A stretch of 36,983 nt of DNA from Pseudogulbenkiania subflava DSM 22618 (lineage in GTDB: Bacteria > Pseudomonadota > Gammaproteobacteria > Burkholderiales > Chromobacteriaceae): positions 1 through 36,983 of the forward strand of contig NZ_FXAG01000009.1 of assembly GCF_900177275.1 (NCBI RefSeq). Reading direction: 5' to 3'. How positions within the stretch are numbered: position 1 is the stretch's first letter; each line of letters opens with the position of its first letter. A program made the position numbers and the translations under genes. Shown in pieces: positions 25,545 to 33,866 of the stretch. The notes under the pieces were generated by a model, which worked only from the letters and a program-made list of their open reading frames with translations, had not been told where the DNA came from and did not search any database.

Positions 25545-26470
25545 GCTCGAGCCTCCTTGAGCTGGGTAACCCACTGCTCGATTGCCTCCGCACTTTCACT
25601 GAATGGATTGGCGCGAAGCTTACGGTTTTGTGCCAGGTAGCGGTCAAAGCAAAGCACAAGATGCGTTTGTTCAATCCGTGGGCAACCCTGCATCAATGCC
25701 ATGCGTACAGCTTTCTGAATCAGCGTGGCAAGGGATCGGAAATTACCGCCTGTTGCTAAGTAAAACCTGGCCGGCATGTCTTCATCACACAGTCCACTTG
25801 CTTTATCCATGGGGAGGCCTTGTTCGTAGCAGCTGAGTAGCCGTTTAAAATCAGCAGGCTTTTCTATCCAGTTAAAAGCAGAAATTGCCATACGTAGCGG
25901 GAACCTACCCGCTAACTGTGGGCTGCATTCCAGTACCGCTGCTGCACTGGGCATGCCAACCAAAATGAAAGGCAATCTTGTTTGATTAATCAGGCTCTTG
26001 ATTGCATCCGCTACAACTTCAATGCGTCGTACTGTACCGCGTTCTACCAAGTGTTGGAATTCATCCAGGATGATCAGCCTAGTATTGCTGCGTGATAATA
26101 ATTGAATCAGCCGGGTGTGCTTGTACTCAATGTTTCCACGGTCAGGGTAGGGGGCTTTAAGAAACGATAATATAGCCGTAAAAAATCCTGATATTGTCGC
26201 CGGCAATGGTAGTGATGCTAAAAGCACGGGCGTTTCTGTGTGGTCACCGTTGATAACGCGAGGGTGTAGTGAGTAGAAGGTTTCTAGCAGTCTTGATTTT
26301 CCCACCCCGGTATCACCCGTGACAAGCATGCACTGCGGCTCGGAATAGTCATCCGATTCCTCAAGACAATTTTCCATCTCGGCTAAAATGGTATTGAAAT
26401 GTGGGTGCCGAATAAGGATGCGTTTCAGTTGTAGAAGTTTTGCGTGGACGTTGGAATCGGGGGTTTTCAT
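25541..26470 (-). CDS. tnsC: TnsC/TniB-like AAA+ transposition regulator
   Basis: TnsC couples target recognition to the transposase by ATP-dependent polymerisation on DNA. The 309-residue protein has Walker A GDTGVGKS (52-59), Walker B LIILDEFQH (132-140) and sensor region FILVGMPSAAA. It is much shorter than Tn7 TnsC (555 aa) and closer to TniB. It overlaps tnsB by 4 bases and has AAGGAG seven bases before the ATG. Confidence 0.93.
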   Translation of the reverse strand: MKTPDSNVHAKLLQLKRILIRHPHFNTILAEMENCLEESDDYSEPQCMLVTGDTGVGKSRLLETFYSLHPRVINGDHTETPVLLASLPLPATISGFFTAILSFLKAPYPDRGNIEYKHTRLIQLLSRSNTRLIILDEFQHLVERGTVRRIEVVADAIKSLINQTRLPFILVGMPSAAAVLECSPQLAGRFPLRMAISAFNWIEKPADFKRLLSCYEQGLPMDKASGLCDEDMPARFYLATGGNFRSLATLIQKAVRMALMQGCPRIEQTHLVLCFDRYLAQNRKLRANPFSESAEAIEQWVTQLKEARA

Positions 26471-28425
26471 TTACTGTCTCCTTCTAAAAGAAGGCGTTCC
26501 AAAGACCATCCAGCCGGGGACGAAGCTTCCCCCCATGCATGGTTTTCAGGTGATTCTGGAGCGCTGATTAGAACATCCCCTTTGGGTGAGCGTCGCGGTG
26601 CTTGTTTTTTCTTGCGTTGGGTTTGTTTCAGCCGTTTTTCTGCCTGTAGATGCGTCTGATGGACATCTCGGCGTAACTTGGCTTTTTCTTGCCGAACCTG
26701 CTCTGCATCGGGGCCAGTTTGGTCCGTCGTGTCCTGTGCACGAGCTTTGCGTGTTCGCTGGAAATCCAGCCATGACGTGCCTAGCTCAACATCAGTTAGG
26801 CACTCCAGTTTGATTAGCGCCTTGTTCAGCGGGTCATAGATGTATGCTTGGGTGACATCTTCCGGGTCGATGCGCAGCATGACCTTGGGCTTGCCAGGCA
26901 GTTTCTGCTGCAGATGGATCAGGTACGGATGGTGATAGAGCAAGCCTTTAATGCCGATTCGACCATTACTGATGGTCTTCTCAAAGGCCAACCCGGTCTC
27001 AACTTCGAGACTGAGACTTTGTGGTAACGGGGGGACAGGGTGTTCGTCGACCAAGCGCGTCCAGCACTGCAGCGGGGTTTCGCCCAGTTCGTGATGACGG
27101 GTGTTGTGGTAGTCGATCACGACCCAGCGAAAAACCATCTGCCGCAGTTCGTGCAGCGTCAGGCTGGCGAGCTTTTCTGACGGGTAGTCGCCGCGTTCAA
27201 CTGGATTTGACCAGGTAGTACCCGGTAGCTTGTGTATCAGGCGCCGGTTCAACGTTCCGATAAAACGCTCAACCGCGCCTTTGTACCAAGGTTTACCTGG
27301 TGGGCAGTACTGCATATCCGCGTGGAGGTCGGCACAAAACTGCTTGTGAACATTGCTGTGAAATTCTGGACCATTGTCCATGCAGATCAGACGGAATTGG
27401 CCTTCGACCGGCCAGGTGAAGCCTTGGCATTCAAGGATATCGTCGAGGATGGCCTGCTTGCTGGTGACGGCTTGTCGCAAGCACATCAAGACGGCAATCG
27501 ACGATGGCGGTTCGAGGTCGATATAAATGCCAACTACCATCCGTGAGCGGCGATCAATGGCGACTGTTACAGTAGGCCTACCAAGTGGTTCCCTGGTAAT
27601 TGGGTGAACAATGATGATGTCGAGCCGGGTGTGGTCGATCTCGATACGCTCCAGGGCAAACAGTGCGACAGGTCCTCGATCCCGGGAGCGGAAGTAGCGT
27701 CGGGCGTGTTTTTCCCCCATCCGCCTCACCATGACGATAAATGGATCGAGGAGTCGCTTGATCAGCTTACAAAAACCACTGTAGCTGACTGCCCGTAGCC
27801 ACTCTTCTTTGGGGCGTTGATGATTAGCTTCGATTACCCGGTCACACAACTCGGCATGCGCATCTATCCGGCTATTGCGTGCACGGCTCAGGTAATAGGT
27901 ATCGATGGTTTCGTAGAAAAGTTCGATCACCTCAACGTCAATCTGTCCTTTACGACGCCCACAGTTAGCGGTCCTGGGCGCAAGGGCAAGTGGATCTGCG
28001 TTGTTATCAAGAAAGCTTCGGCACCAACGGTAGATTGTGATGCTGCTGGGGGGCTTGGCATCGCGAAGTTGCTTTGCCACCTCGGCAATTACAGGCAAAG
28101 TCTCCTGCTCTCGTGAGTAGTGCTCAGTTTGCGCAAGGACTGCGCGAACATAGGCCAAGCTCCTTTGAAGTCTCGGGCGATGGTTGGCTGGCAAGGCGGA
28201 AGGTATTGGCGGTAGGCCATCCTCGCGGAACAGAACATCTTGGTCAGTAATGACCTTGAGCTGGCCCTGCTGAGAATAGACGTCAACTTCATCCATCGTG
28301 AGATACGTGATGGATGAAGTGCGCTCGTTGAGTAATGAAACTTGCCGCTCCGCCTGGATGTGCAGGACTCGGTAGTGTGTGCTGTGGAGGGCTACCGAAA
28401 ACCCTTCTCTGAGATCAAGAGCCAT
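26467..28425 (-). CDS. tnsB: TnsB-like DDE transposase
   Basis: TnsB binds the element ends and cuts and joins their 3' strands. The 652-residue protein has N-terminal HTH-like domains, a retroviral-integrase core with Asp264 (EIDHTRLDI), Asp350 (CMDNGPEF) and Glu386 (GAVERFIGTL), a D-35-E spacing, and a basic C-terminal tail (about 580-640) of the type used to contact TnsC. The ATG at 28425 follows AAAGGAG with seven bases spacing and overlaps the tnsA stop by one base; an earlier GTG is less likely. The catalytic triad is intact. Confidence 0.95.
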   Translation of the reverse strand: MALDLREGFSVALHSTHYRVLHIQAERQVSLLNERTSSITYLTMDEVDVYSQQGQLKVITDQDVLFREDGLPPIPSALPANHRPRLQRSLAYVRAVLAQTEHYSREQETLPVIAEVAKQLRDAKPPSSITIYRWCRSFLDNNADPLALAPRTANCGRRKGQIDVEVIELFYETIDTYYLSRARNSRIDAHAELCDRVIEANHQRPKEEWLRAVSYSGFCKLIKRLLDPFIVMVRRMGEKHARRYFRSRDRGPVALFALERIEIDHTRLDIIIVHPITREPLGRPTVTVAIDRRSRMVVGIYIDLEPPSSIAVLMCLRQAVTSKQAILDDILECQGFTWPVEGQFRLICMDNGPEFHSNVHKQFCADLHADMQYCPPGKPWYKGAVERFIGTLNRRLIHKLPGTTWSNPVERGDYPSEKLASLTLHELRQMVFRWVVIDYHNTRHHELGETPLQCWTRLVDEHPVPPLPQSLSLEVETGLAFEKTISNGRIGIKGLLYHHPYLIHLQQKLPGKPKVMLRIDPEDVTQAYIYDPLNKALIKLECLTDVELGTSWLDFQRTRKARAQDTTDQTGPDAEQVRQEKAKLRRDVHQTHLQAEKRLKQTQRKKKQAPRRSPKGDVLISAPESPENHAWGEASSPAGWSLERLLLEGDSK

Positions 28426-29072
28426 CACCACGCTCCTTTCGCCGGCCAGACTACTAGGGACCGGCTAACCACGCGGTGTTCATCGTAGACGAGCCAACCT
28501 CGCCACATCAGGTAATACAGCTTTGCGAGATCAGTCTTATGCCAGCCAAACTGTTCCAATAACCACTGCAGGCAGAATGTCTTGCCGTCGTCGAAAGCGT
28601 AATGGATTCGATCTCGATCCTGCCGCGAGACGAACATGTCTGCGTAATGCTTCAGGAAATTGAGATTGTTCAAGACAGGCTGCCGGCGAATTTCGTACTC
28701 GTCTTTGACTACATACTCGTATCCGTACATTGCCAAGGCTTGTCGGATGCAATCGCTTTGTTGTCGAAACAAGTCTGAACTAGCCACATCATGAGGCTTG
28801 ACCTCGTAGAGAGTGGGCAAGCGGTGGGGGTCATACCAGCACGCTTTGAAATCCGGTGTGTAACGGTGCCACTTGCCTTGAAAACAGTAATCGAAGGTTT
28901 CTGGCTGGCCGTAGATCTCGCGTATGGCCAGGTTTGACTCAAGATGCAAAAGCCAGTCTCGTTCCAACGTACTTTCCCACGGTATCAGCCCTGCCATTTT
29001 GAAGCTGTAGGACATGCCAATGACCTTGGAGCTGTTGACGTTGTGAATCTTGCGTATGGAGGGGATCAGCAT
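28425..29072 (-). CDS. tnsA: TnsA-like endonuclease
   Basis: TnsA cuts the 5' strands of the element, giving clean excision with TnsB. The 215-residue protein has the restriction-enzyme-like core: WESTLERDW (Glu33), YTPDF (Asp74) and LYEVKP (Glu90, Lys92). A helical C-terminal domain follows, as in the TnsA family. The start overlaps the preceding 119-aa gene by 7 bases. Presence of TnsA separates this element from Tn5053-like copy-in elements. Confidence 0.95.
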   Translation of the reverse strand: MLIPSIRKIHNVNSSKVIGMSYSFKMAGLIPWESTLERDWLLHLESNLAIREIYGQPETFDYCFQGKWHRYTPDFKACWYDPHRLPTLYEVKPHDVASSDLFRQQSDCIRQALAMYGYEYVVKDEYEIRRQPVLNNLNFLKHYADMFVSRQDRDRIHYAFDDGKTFCLQWLLEQFGWHKTDLAKLYYLMWRGWLVYDEHRVVSRSLVVWPAKGAW

Positions 29073-29425
29073 GATGGATCACCCCCTTGAGTCGATGAGG
29101 GAGGGGCTGATCGAAAGTGAGGGGCCATTAGCCTGGCTAACAGTAGCTGTGTTTCCAGCCAGGCTTCCAAGTGGCATGCAGCCATAAAAGAGCGGAATGA
29201 CATCCGCAGTGGTTGGAGTCTGGGAGCGTGATAGAGGTCAAGACCGACTCTCTTGATCAGCGACAGTGCCAGGTGTGGCCGGGGCCGGGAGATTGGTGGA
29301 TGTAGCCGGTCCAACAATTTAGCCAAGTCATGTTTGCGTACTCGCGAGCAACAAGGCTTGGGTACAGAAGGGCGGCGCCCGGGGGCGAGCAAGTTCGCCG
29401 CGCATAATGGCAGATGGTATTTCAT
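29066..29425 (-). CDS. Unknown 119-aa protein, first gene of the tns operon
   Basis: The frame starts at the ATG at 29425, which has an AAAGGA ribosome site about eight bases upstream, and its stop overlaps the tnsA start by 7 bases. That coupling is the main evidence that it is real. The protein is basic, rich in Pro, Arg and Leu, with a helical C-terminus (SFRSFMAACHLEAWLETQLL), and matches nothing I know. It could be a small transposition accessory factor or a leader peptide controlling tnsA translation. Confidence 0.5.
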   Translation of the reverse strand: MKYHLPLCAANLLAPGRRPSVPKPCCSRVRKHDLAKLLDRLHPPISRPRPHLALSLIKRVGLDLYHAPRLQPLRMSFRSFMAACHLEAWLETQLLLARLMAPHFRSAPPSSTQGGDPSC

Positions 29426-29481
29426 GGCTTTTCCTTTGCAACTTTCCACCGGATGAGCATCCAGTTTTGCCAGGGCGAGCG

Positions 29482-29517
29482 GGGACAGCCTCGGGCGAAA
29501 TTGCCCTTGACTGTCCC
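29482..29517. promoter_or_regulatory. Nested hairpin in the tns operon leader
   Basis: GGGACAG (29482-29488) pairs with CTGTCCC (29511-29517), enclosing an inner GGGC/GCCC stem (29493-29496 with 29503-29506). The structure lies 57-92 bases upstream of the 119-aa gene, in the expected 5' leader. It may be an attenuator or protein-binding site. Confidence 0.4.
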
Positions 29518-29538
29518 TATCGGAAAAGCCAGAATGAA

Positions 29539-29604
29539 AGTGACTGGCCCACAAACCTAGTCACTCCACAAAGCCCTCTGGTTCGGGAAAACCATGAGGG
29601 CTTT
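29539..29604. terminator. Two adjacent hairpins, the second terminator-like
   Basis: GTGACT (29539-29544) pairs with AGTCAC (29558-29563). Next to it AAAGCCCTC (29570-29578) pairs perfectly with GAGGGCTTT (29596-29604), with inner pairing TGGTT/AACCA. ACTTTT follows on the plus strand, so termination would be mainly of rightward transcripts. No rightward gene ends nearby, so it may be left from the flanking target DNA or may insulate the transposon. Confidence 0.5.
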
Positions 29605-29678
29605 ACTTTTCCGTGCTCGCGAAGTTAATCAACGTGCACAAATTTGCATATTCGCCTCCTCTCAAGTCGATAGAGTAG

Positions 29679-29948
29679 TTAATCGCCGACGCTTGCTAGA
29701 TCAGCAGCTTTTTGGTCAACCATAAGCCTCCGCGTCAGTGCCTCGGAATCGTCGCCAAGGCGGCCTTCTTTCAGTCCCAGCTTAACGGCAATCTCATGGC
29801 TTATGCCCCGGCAGCACTGCTTGTCACCCTTCAATACCTGGTATACCGAGGCGACAGGGTATCCATAGGCTTTGGCCCAAGCGGTAATGGATAGACCGCT
29901 TGCTTTGAACTCGGCTCGAACTTGATCAGGGGTCTTGCAGTCGCTCAT
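29679..29948 (-). CDS. Small HTH DNA-binding protein
   Basis: The 89-residue protein resembles short prophage-type regulators. The segment FKASGLSITAWAKAYGYPVA (about 12-31) is a helix-turn-helix, followed by VYQVLKGDKQCCRGISHEIA. The start is the ATG at 29948, with GGAG nine bases upstream; an ATG five codons earlier is less well placed. It lies upstream of the tns operon leader on the same strand and may repress the transposition operon. Confidence 0.8.
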   Translation of the reverse strand: MSDCKTPDQVRAEFKASGLSITAWAKAYGYPVASVYQVLKGDKQCCRGISHEIAVKLGLKEGRLGDDSEALTRRLMVDQKAADLASVGD

Positions 29949-30546
29949 AGTGATCATCTCCACTCGAGGTCCATTGCTCGGTAAATTACATAAAAGCTCA
30001 TGAACACTGATATATCAAGGGTCCTGGCTGAAAAAGTCAAAAAATCTCACATCTGCTCCGGCCACCCTACATTTAATGCAAAGAAGGGCAAATGCAACAA
30101 GCTAGGTAAATCAGTAGCCTTGCATACCCCGCTGAGAAGGGCTGTGCGAAAATTTAGCTGGCTAAACAGTTTGGATTGCTATTTGCTGGGCGTGTGGTTG
30201 CGCGAGGTATTGCGTAGGAGTTTTGCAATGGTTATCGGGGAGAGTCATCCAATTCGAGAATTTTCGAGAAATTTTCTATAAATTGATTTATCAGATTTTT
30301 AATGACGTACGGATTGCATTACGAGTGTATGGGCATGTTTGGCGCTCCCGCTGTGATGTGCTTGTCCCGTATGCCACCGGCAGGTAGAGATGAGCGGGGC
30401 ATCCTTACTTGCATATTCAGAACACTCTGCCTGCCCCCTAGTGCTGTGTCTTGCCCTGGTCCCAGGGGAAGGCCATGACCGCTGTTGCTTACGTTCGCGC
30501 CGCAGGCGGCCGGTAGCAGTGCAAGCATAGTGACAACATCATTTCA
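29949..30546. other. Intergenic region with one doubtful frame
   Basis: A plus-strand frame of 93 codons (30000-30281, Lys/Arg-rich with four Cys) diverges from the HTH gene but has no clear ribosome site or motif, so I do not call it a gene. From 30282 to 30546 no coding frame is convincing. The divergent region near 29960-30000 is a natural place for operators of the HTH protein. Confidence 0.35.
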
Positions 30547-31488
30547 ATGGCGCATGCTAACGATATATTCAAACGTCACACCAAGTGCGAGAACGCCATG
30601 CTCCAGGATCACAAGCCTTACCTTCATTTCACTGGGCGATCACAACTAGATAAGTCAATCAACTCCCTTATCGGCATCGTGGAAGGGATCGCTATCGACC
30701 AGGAAATCAACGAGCGAGAAGTCTGTTTCTTGCAAGACTGGGTGAGAGAGCACCAAGAGTTGCAGAATCGCCATCCCTATAGCGAACTGATGCCCGTCGT
30801 CCATGCTGCTTTAGCGGATGGTGTTCTGACCGAAGAGGAGCGTGACGACATCCTTTGGCTGTGCCAACAACTGACCTCAACAGGGTATTACGATCAAGTC
30901 ACAGCCGATCTACAGCGCCTGCATGCTTTGCTGGGCGCTATTCTGGCGGACGGTGTGGTTACCGAGGCAGAGTTGCAGGGCTTGTCCTCCTGGCTGGCGG
31001 ATCATGAGCACCTGAAAACGTGTTGGCCATACGATGAAGTTGATAGCCTGGTTGTGTCGGTAATGGCAGATAAGAAAATTGATGCCGAGGAGCAGGCCAC
31101 TCTGCGTAGCTTCTTTTCTGAGTTCATCAGTTTCTTGGATAACACGACCATCGTCAGTCCCGTGATAGCGGAGCAGGGGGGCGTCACAGGCCTGTGTGCG
31201 GTGTGCCCGGAGATTGCCTTTGAAGGGGCAAGATTCTGCTTTACTGGCGCATCCAGCCGCTACAAGCGCACAGAAATTGCTGAAATTGTACAAAAACTTG
31301 GCGGCGAGATGGCAAGTGATGTCTCAGCCAAAGTGGACTATCTGGTGATTGGTGCCGAAGGTAACCCCTGTTGGGCCTACGCATGCTATGGCCGAAAAGT
31401 GGAGAAGGCAGTGAAGCTGCGCAAAGAAGGCAAGCGAATCCAAATCGTGCATGAGCATGATTTTCATGATGCAGTATCTGATGCCTAA
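30547..31488 (+). CDS. TerB-like/BRCT domain protein
   Basis: The 313-residue protein has two parts. Residues about 30-200 hold three helical TerB-like repeats, each with a conserved acidic turn (AIDQEINEREV, LADGVLTEEER, LADGVVTEAEL; then MADKKIDAEEQ), which in the TerB family bind metal ions. Residues about 225-310 form a BRCT domain (FEGARFCFTGASSRYKR, LGGEMASDVSAKVDYLVIG) like that of NAD-dependent DNA ligase, used for DNA-end or protein binding. No ligase catalytic domain is present. It could sense DNA damage or foreign replication. An internal Met at 30598 is an alternative start, since neither has a strong ribosome site. Confidence 0.85.
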   Translation: MAHANDIFKRHTKCENAMLQDHKPYLHFTGRSQLDKSINSLIGIVEGIAIDQEINEREVCFLQDWVREHQELQNRHPYSELMPVVHAALADGVLTEEERDDILWLCQQLTSTGYYDQVTADLQRLHALLGAILADGVVTEAELQGLSSWLADHEHLKTCWPYDEVDSLVVSVMADKKIDAEEQATLRSFFSEFISFLDNTTIVSPVIAEQGGVTGLCAVCPEIAFEGARFCFTGASSRYKRTEIAEIVQKLGGEMASDVSAKVDYLVIGAEGNPCWAYACYGRKVEKAVKLRKEGKRIQIVHEHDFHDAVSDA

Positions 31489-31535
31489 GACGTACCAAGC
31501 AAACCTAGAATATGAAGTAAACATCGCAAGGGTTC

Positions 31536-31819
31536 TTGAGTAAAGAGGAAAAGGGCAGCCTCTTCACCATGGGAATTCCTGTGGCACTCACAACGTTTGG
31601 CGGCCTTATCTCTGGTGGTGTCGATCCATTTGGCATTAATGCAATGTCACAATAACTTGCAATAGGAGCCATCGCGCATACGAGTAATTCAAGAAGGCGA
31701 AGGCTGCCGCTGAAAATCCGTATGGGGCTGCCTACTTAGCCTCGCTTGAGAAGCAGTTCGCTGGAACCGGTACGTTCCCCGCATTCGGCAGGTACCTTGA
31801 AGAGTTCATCAACGACTAA
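31536..31819 (+). pseudogene. Decayed small hydrophobic protein gene
   Basis: The first part reads LSKEEKGSLFTMGIPVALTT and then a glycine-rich FGGLISGGVDPFG segment, up to a TAA at 31653. The same frame continues LAIGAIA, and after a frameshift near 31675 the next frame gives KKAKAAAENPYGAAYLASLE up to the stop at 31817-31819. Together they make a coherent short protein with one hydrophobic helix and a helical tail. The family is unknown. Confidence 0.4.
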
Positions 31820-31842
31820 GATGCCTAATCTTTCGCCCCAGG

Positions 31843-31873
31843 GGGCACCGGCAAGCTGTGCTTCCCGGTGCCC
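31843..31873 (+). terminator. GC-rich hairpin
   Basis: GGGCACCGG (31843-31851) and CCGGTGCCC (31865-31873) pair perfectly 24 bases beyond the remnant's stop. A second small inverted repeat (CCGCCT/AGGCGG, 31876-31896) follows. T-runs are short, so termination is only likely. Confidence 0.5.
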
Positions 31874-31961
31874 TCCGCCTTTCTGGCTCAGGCGGCTCCT
31901 GATCAGCAAGTCACACAATTAGATGGTATCAGTATGTAGGTGGCTTAACGGGTACGTCATA

Positions 31962-31985
31962 TTCATCTAGAATGCCTTCATCTAG
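31962..31985 (+). promoter_or_regulatory. Direct repeat upstream of the AAA+ operon
   Basis: TTCATCTAG occurs at 31962-31970 and exactly again at 31977-31985, a 15-base period, 60-83 bases before the start at 32045. A paired operator is a reasonable reading; no cognate regulator can be named. Confidence 0.35.
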
Positions 31986-32044
31986 GTTCAGTCGGCACAA
32001 GAGGTCCACATATGGGCGGCCGACTCGAGTAGGGAAGGGAAGGC

Positions 32045-33865
32045 GTGTCATCTTACGAACAGCCGCGTTGGTTGCGCGATCTACAGCGATTCCTGCCACT
32101 CAAAAGTCAATTTGCTTTATCGGGTAATGTTCGTGACCTGCAGGCAAATGAAGTGGCGACTGGAATGGTGGTGCCACAACCGCTCAATGATGTGCTTGCT
32201 CACACTCTTCGCGGAGTAGGCTATGAAGAAGTCGTTCTCTACGATCCGATCGGGGGTTTTAGGGCAATCCCGAGTATGGGCGAGGATGCCTCTACTAGTG
32301 ATAATTTGCTGCGAGAGTTGGGCCTAACCCCTAATAATGGTCAAGCAGCCGCTGCGCTTGATCTATTCTCCGAGACCCTTGAACGCCTCGTGTATAGACA
32401 AGGCGAGCCAATAGCTCTCGTCGTAGATTTCGCCTCTCGCCTTACTGTGCGCTCGCCTGACCTCAGTGCAGCCGAGCACCAGATGTTTACACGTGCATTA
32501 CTCCTGTCCCATCAGGTTCGTAGCCGCCCTGCAGGGTCACAGAGGCGACCATATTTCAATACAGTCATCTGGATCGTCGAAAAAGAGGGTGATTTACCTG
32601 ACTGGCTACTGGTGAACAACCCTCGGATTCGTTCGATACCGATACCGAAGCCCGATCAGCTTGCCCGACGTGCTCTCGCACCTGCATTACTACGGCCACT
32701 TGCCGCCACCGATCTGTTACCCGAGGTTTATCAAAACGCCATCGATATATTTGTTGAAGGCACCGAAGGCATGCTGCTCCTTGATTTGAACGCGATTGCT
32801 GTTCTTGCCAAGGTCGAAGGTGTTCCTATTTCGCAGATATCAGACGCGGTTCGACGCTATAAGGTTGGTGTTACTGAAGATCCATGGCGGCGCATAGATC
32901 GTAACAAGATTCGTAAAGCTGAGACATTTGTGCATGAGCGGGTGAAAGGACAGCCGCAGGCTGTCACACACATGCTCGACATCGTCAAACGGGCGATGAC
33001 AGGAGTGGGTAACAACCGTAATGGCAATCGACCGCGTGGTGTAGCCTTCTTTGCGGGACCTACCGGCGTAGGCAAAACTGAACTGGCGAAAACGATTACC
33101 CATCTACTCTTCGGGGATGAGGGTGCATACATCCGCTTCGATATGTCTGAATTCAGCGCGGAGCATGCCGACCAACGTCTCATTGGCGCTCCTCCGGGGT
33201 ATGTAGGCTATGACGCCGGCGGGGAACTCACCAACGCCATTCGTGAAAAGCCGTTCAGCGTGGTGTTGTTCGATGAAATTGAAAAAGCCCATCCACGCAT
33301 CCTCGACAAGTTTCTGCAGATTCTTGACGATGGGGTGCTCACCTCGGGGCGAGGTGACCGGGTGTATTTCTCGGAAGCCTTGATAATCTTTACGTCCAAC
33401 CTCGGAATCTACCGTACTGATGGGGTGGGACGGCGAGTGCATAACGTTTCGGCGTCTGATTCCTATGAAACAGTGCAGGCGCAACTGCTTTCCGAAATCT
33501 CCCGGCACTTCAAGGAAGAGCTCAACCGACCCGAGATCCTCAACCGAATAGGCGAGAACGTGGTCGTCTTCGATTTCATCCGCGAGGACGTGGCCGAGCA
33601 GATTTTTCACCAAATGGTGAATGGGGTGTTTGCCGACCTCCAGTCACAAGGCTATACGATCTCACTCAGCGATGGGGCGAGGCTCACTCTCCATGCACTG
33701 TGCCTGAAGGATCTTGCCAACGGTGGGAGGGGCATCCGCAACCAGATTGAAGCACATCTGGTGAAGCCGATTGCGAGAGCACTTTTTGACCAGGACGTTC
33801 AACCGGGTACGAACCTGCATGTGAGCGCTCTTGAGGCGGGCACCTTGACCTTGGTGACTGTTTAG
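32045..33865 (+). CDS. Clp-like AAA+ ATPase
   Basis: The 606-residue protein is a single-motor relative of ClpA/ClpB. The C-terminal AAA+ module has Walker A GPTGVGKT (338-345), Walker B VVLFDEIEKAHP (Asp410, Glu411), sensor 1 IIFTSNLG and an arginine-finger region RPEILNRIGENVVVF, followed by a Clp D2-small domain with GGRGIRNQIEAHL. The N-terminal 270 residues are divergent, with a Walker-B-like IALVVDFASRL but no recognised Walker A; they may be a degenerate AAA domain. No ClpP-binding loop is identifiable, so it more likely unfolds or remodels proteins. It starts with GTG after a G/A-rich ribosome site and is followed after one base by the radical-SAM gene, making it the first gene of a three-gene operon. 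Confidence 0.93.
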   Translation: MSSYEQPRWLRDLQRFLPLKSQFALSGNVRDLQANEVATGMVVPQPLNDVLAHTLRGVGYEEVVLYDPIGGFRAIPSMGEDASTSDNLLRELGLTPNNGQAAAALDLFSETLERLVYRQGEPIALVVDFASRLTVRSPDLSAAEHQMFTRALLLSHQVRSRPAGSQRRPYFNTVIWIVEKEGDLPDWLLVNNPRIRSIPIPKPDQLARRALAPALLRPLAATDLLPEVYQNAIDIFVEGTEGMLLLDLNAIAVLAKVEGVPISQISDAVRRYKVGVTEDPWRRIDRNKIRKAETFVHERVKGQPQAVTHMLDIVKRAMTGVGNNRNGNRPRGVAFFAGPTGVGKTELAKTITHLLFGDEGAYIRFDMSEFSAEHADQRLIGAPPGYVGYDAGGELTNAIREKPFSVVLFDEIEKAHPRILDKFLQILDDGVLTSGRGDRVYFSEALIIFTSNLGIYRTDGVGRRVHNVSASDSYETVQAQLLSEISRHFKEELNRPEILNRIGENVVVFDFIREDVAEQIFHQMVNGVFADLQSQGYTISLSDGARLTLHALCLKDLANGGRGIRNQIEAHLVKPIARALFDQDVQPGTNLHVSALEAGTLTLVTV

Positions 33866-33866
33866 G

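Larger units (their letters stand above)
23314..29425 (-). mobile_element. Tn7-like transposition module (tnsA-tnsB-tnsC-tniQ-xre)
   Basis: Six leftward genes with overlaps of 1-7 bases form one operon: a 119-aa unknown, tnsA, tnsB, tnsC, tniQ and an XRE regulator. TnsA and TnsB together indicate cut-and-paste transposition as in Tn7. Transposon ends, TnsB-binding repeats and the target-site duplication were not identified. In Tn7 the end lies just upstream of tnsA, which here would be to the right of 29425. Confidence 0.85.

Noticed and set aside
23314-29425. CRISPR-associated transposon (CAST)
   Set aside because: No Cascade or Cas12k gene and no repeat-spacer array is in the window; TniQ is long and TnsD-like, fitting protein-directed targeting.
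29539-29604. tRNA or tmRNA gene as the insertion target
   Set aside because: The GGTTCG string and stems do not fold into a cloverleaf; no anticodon arm or acceptor stem can be found.
29679-29948. Antitoxin of a toxin-antitoxin pair
   Set aside because: The protein is an HTH regulator, but no adjacent small toxin-like gene is convincing.
30000-30281. 93-codon Lys/Arg-rich frame as a gene
   Set aside because: No ribosome site, no motif, and it overlaps the likely regulatory gap of the divergent HTH gene.
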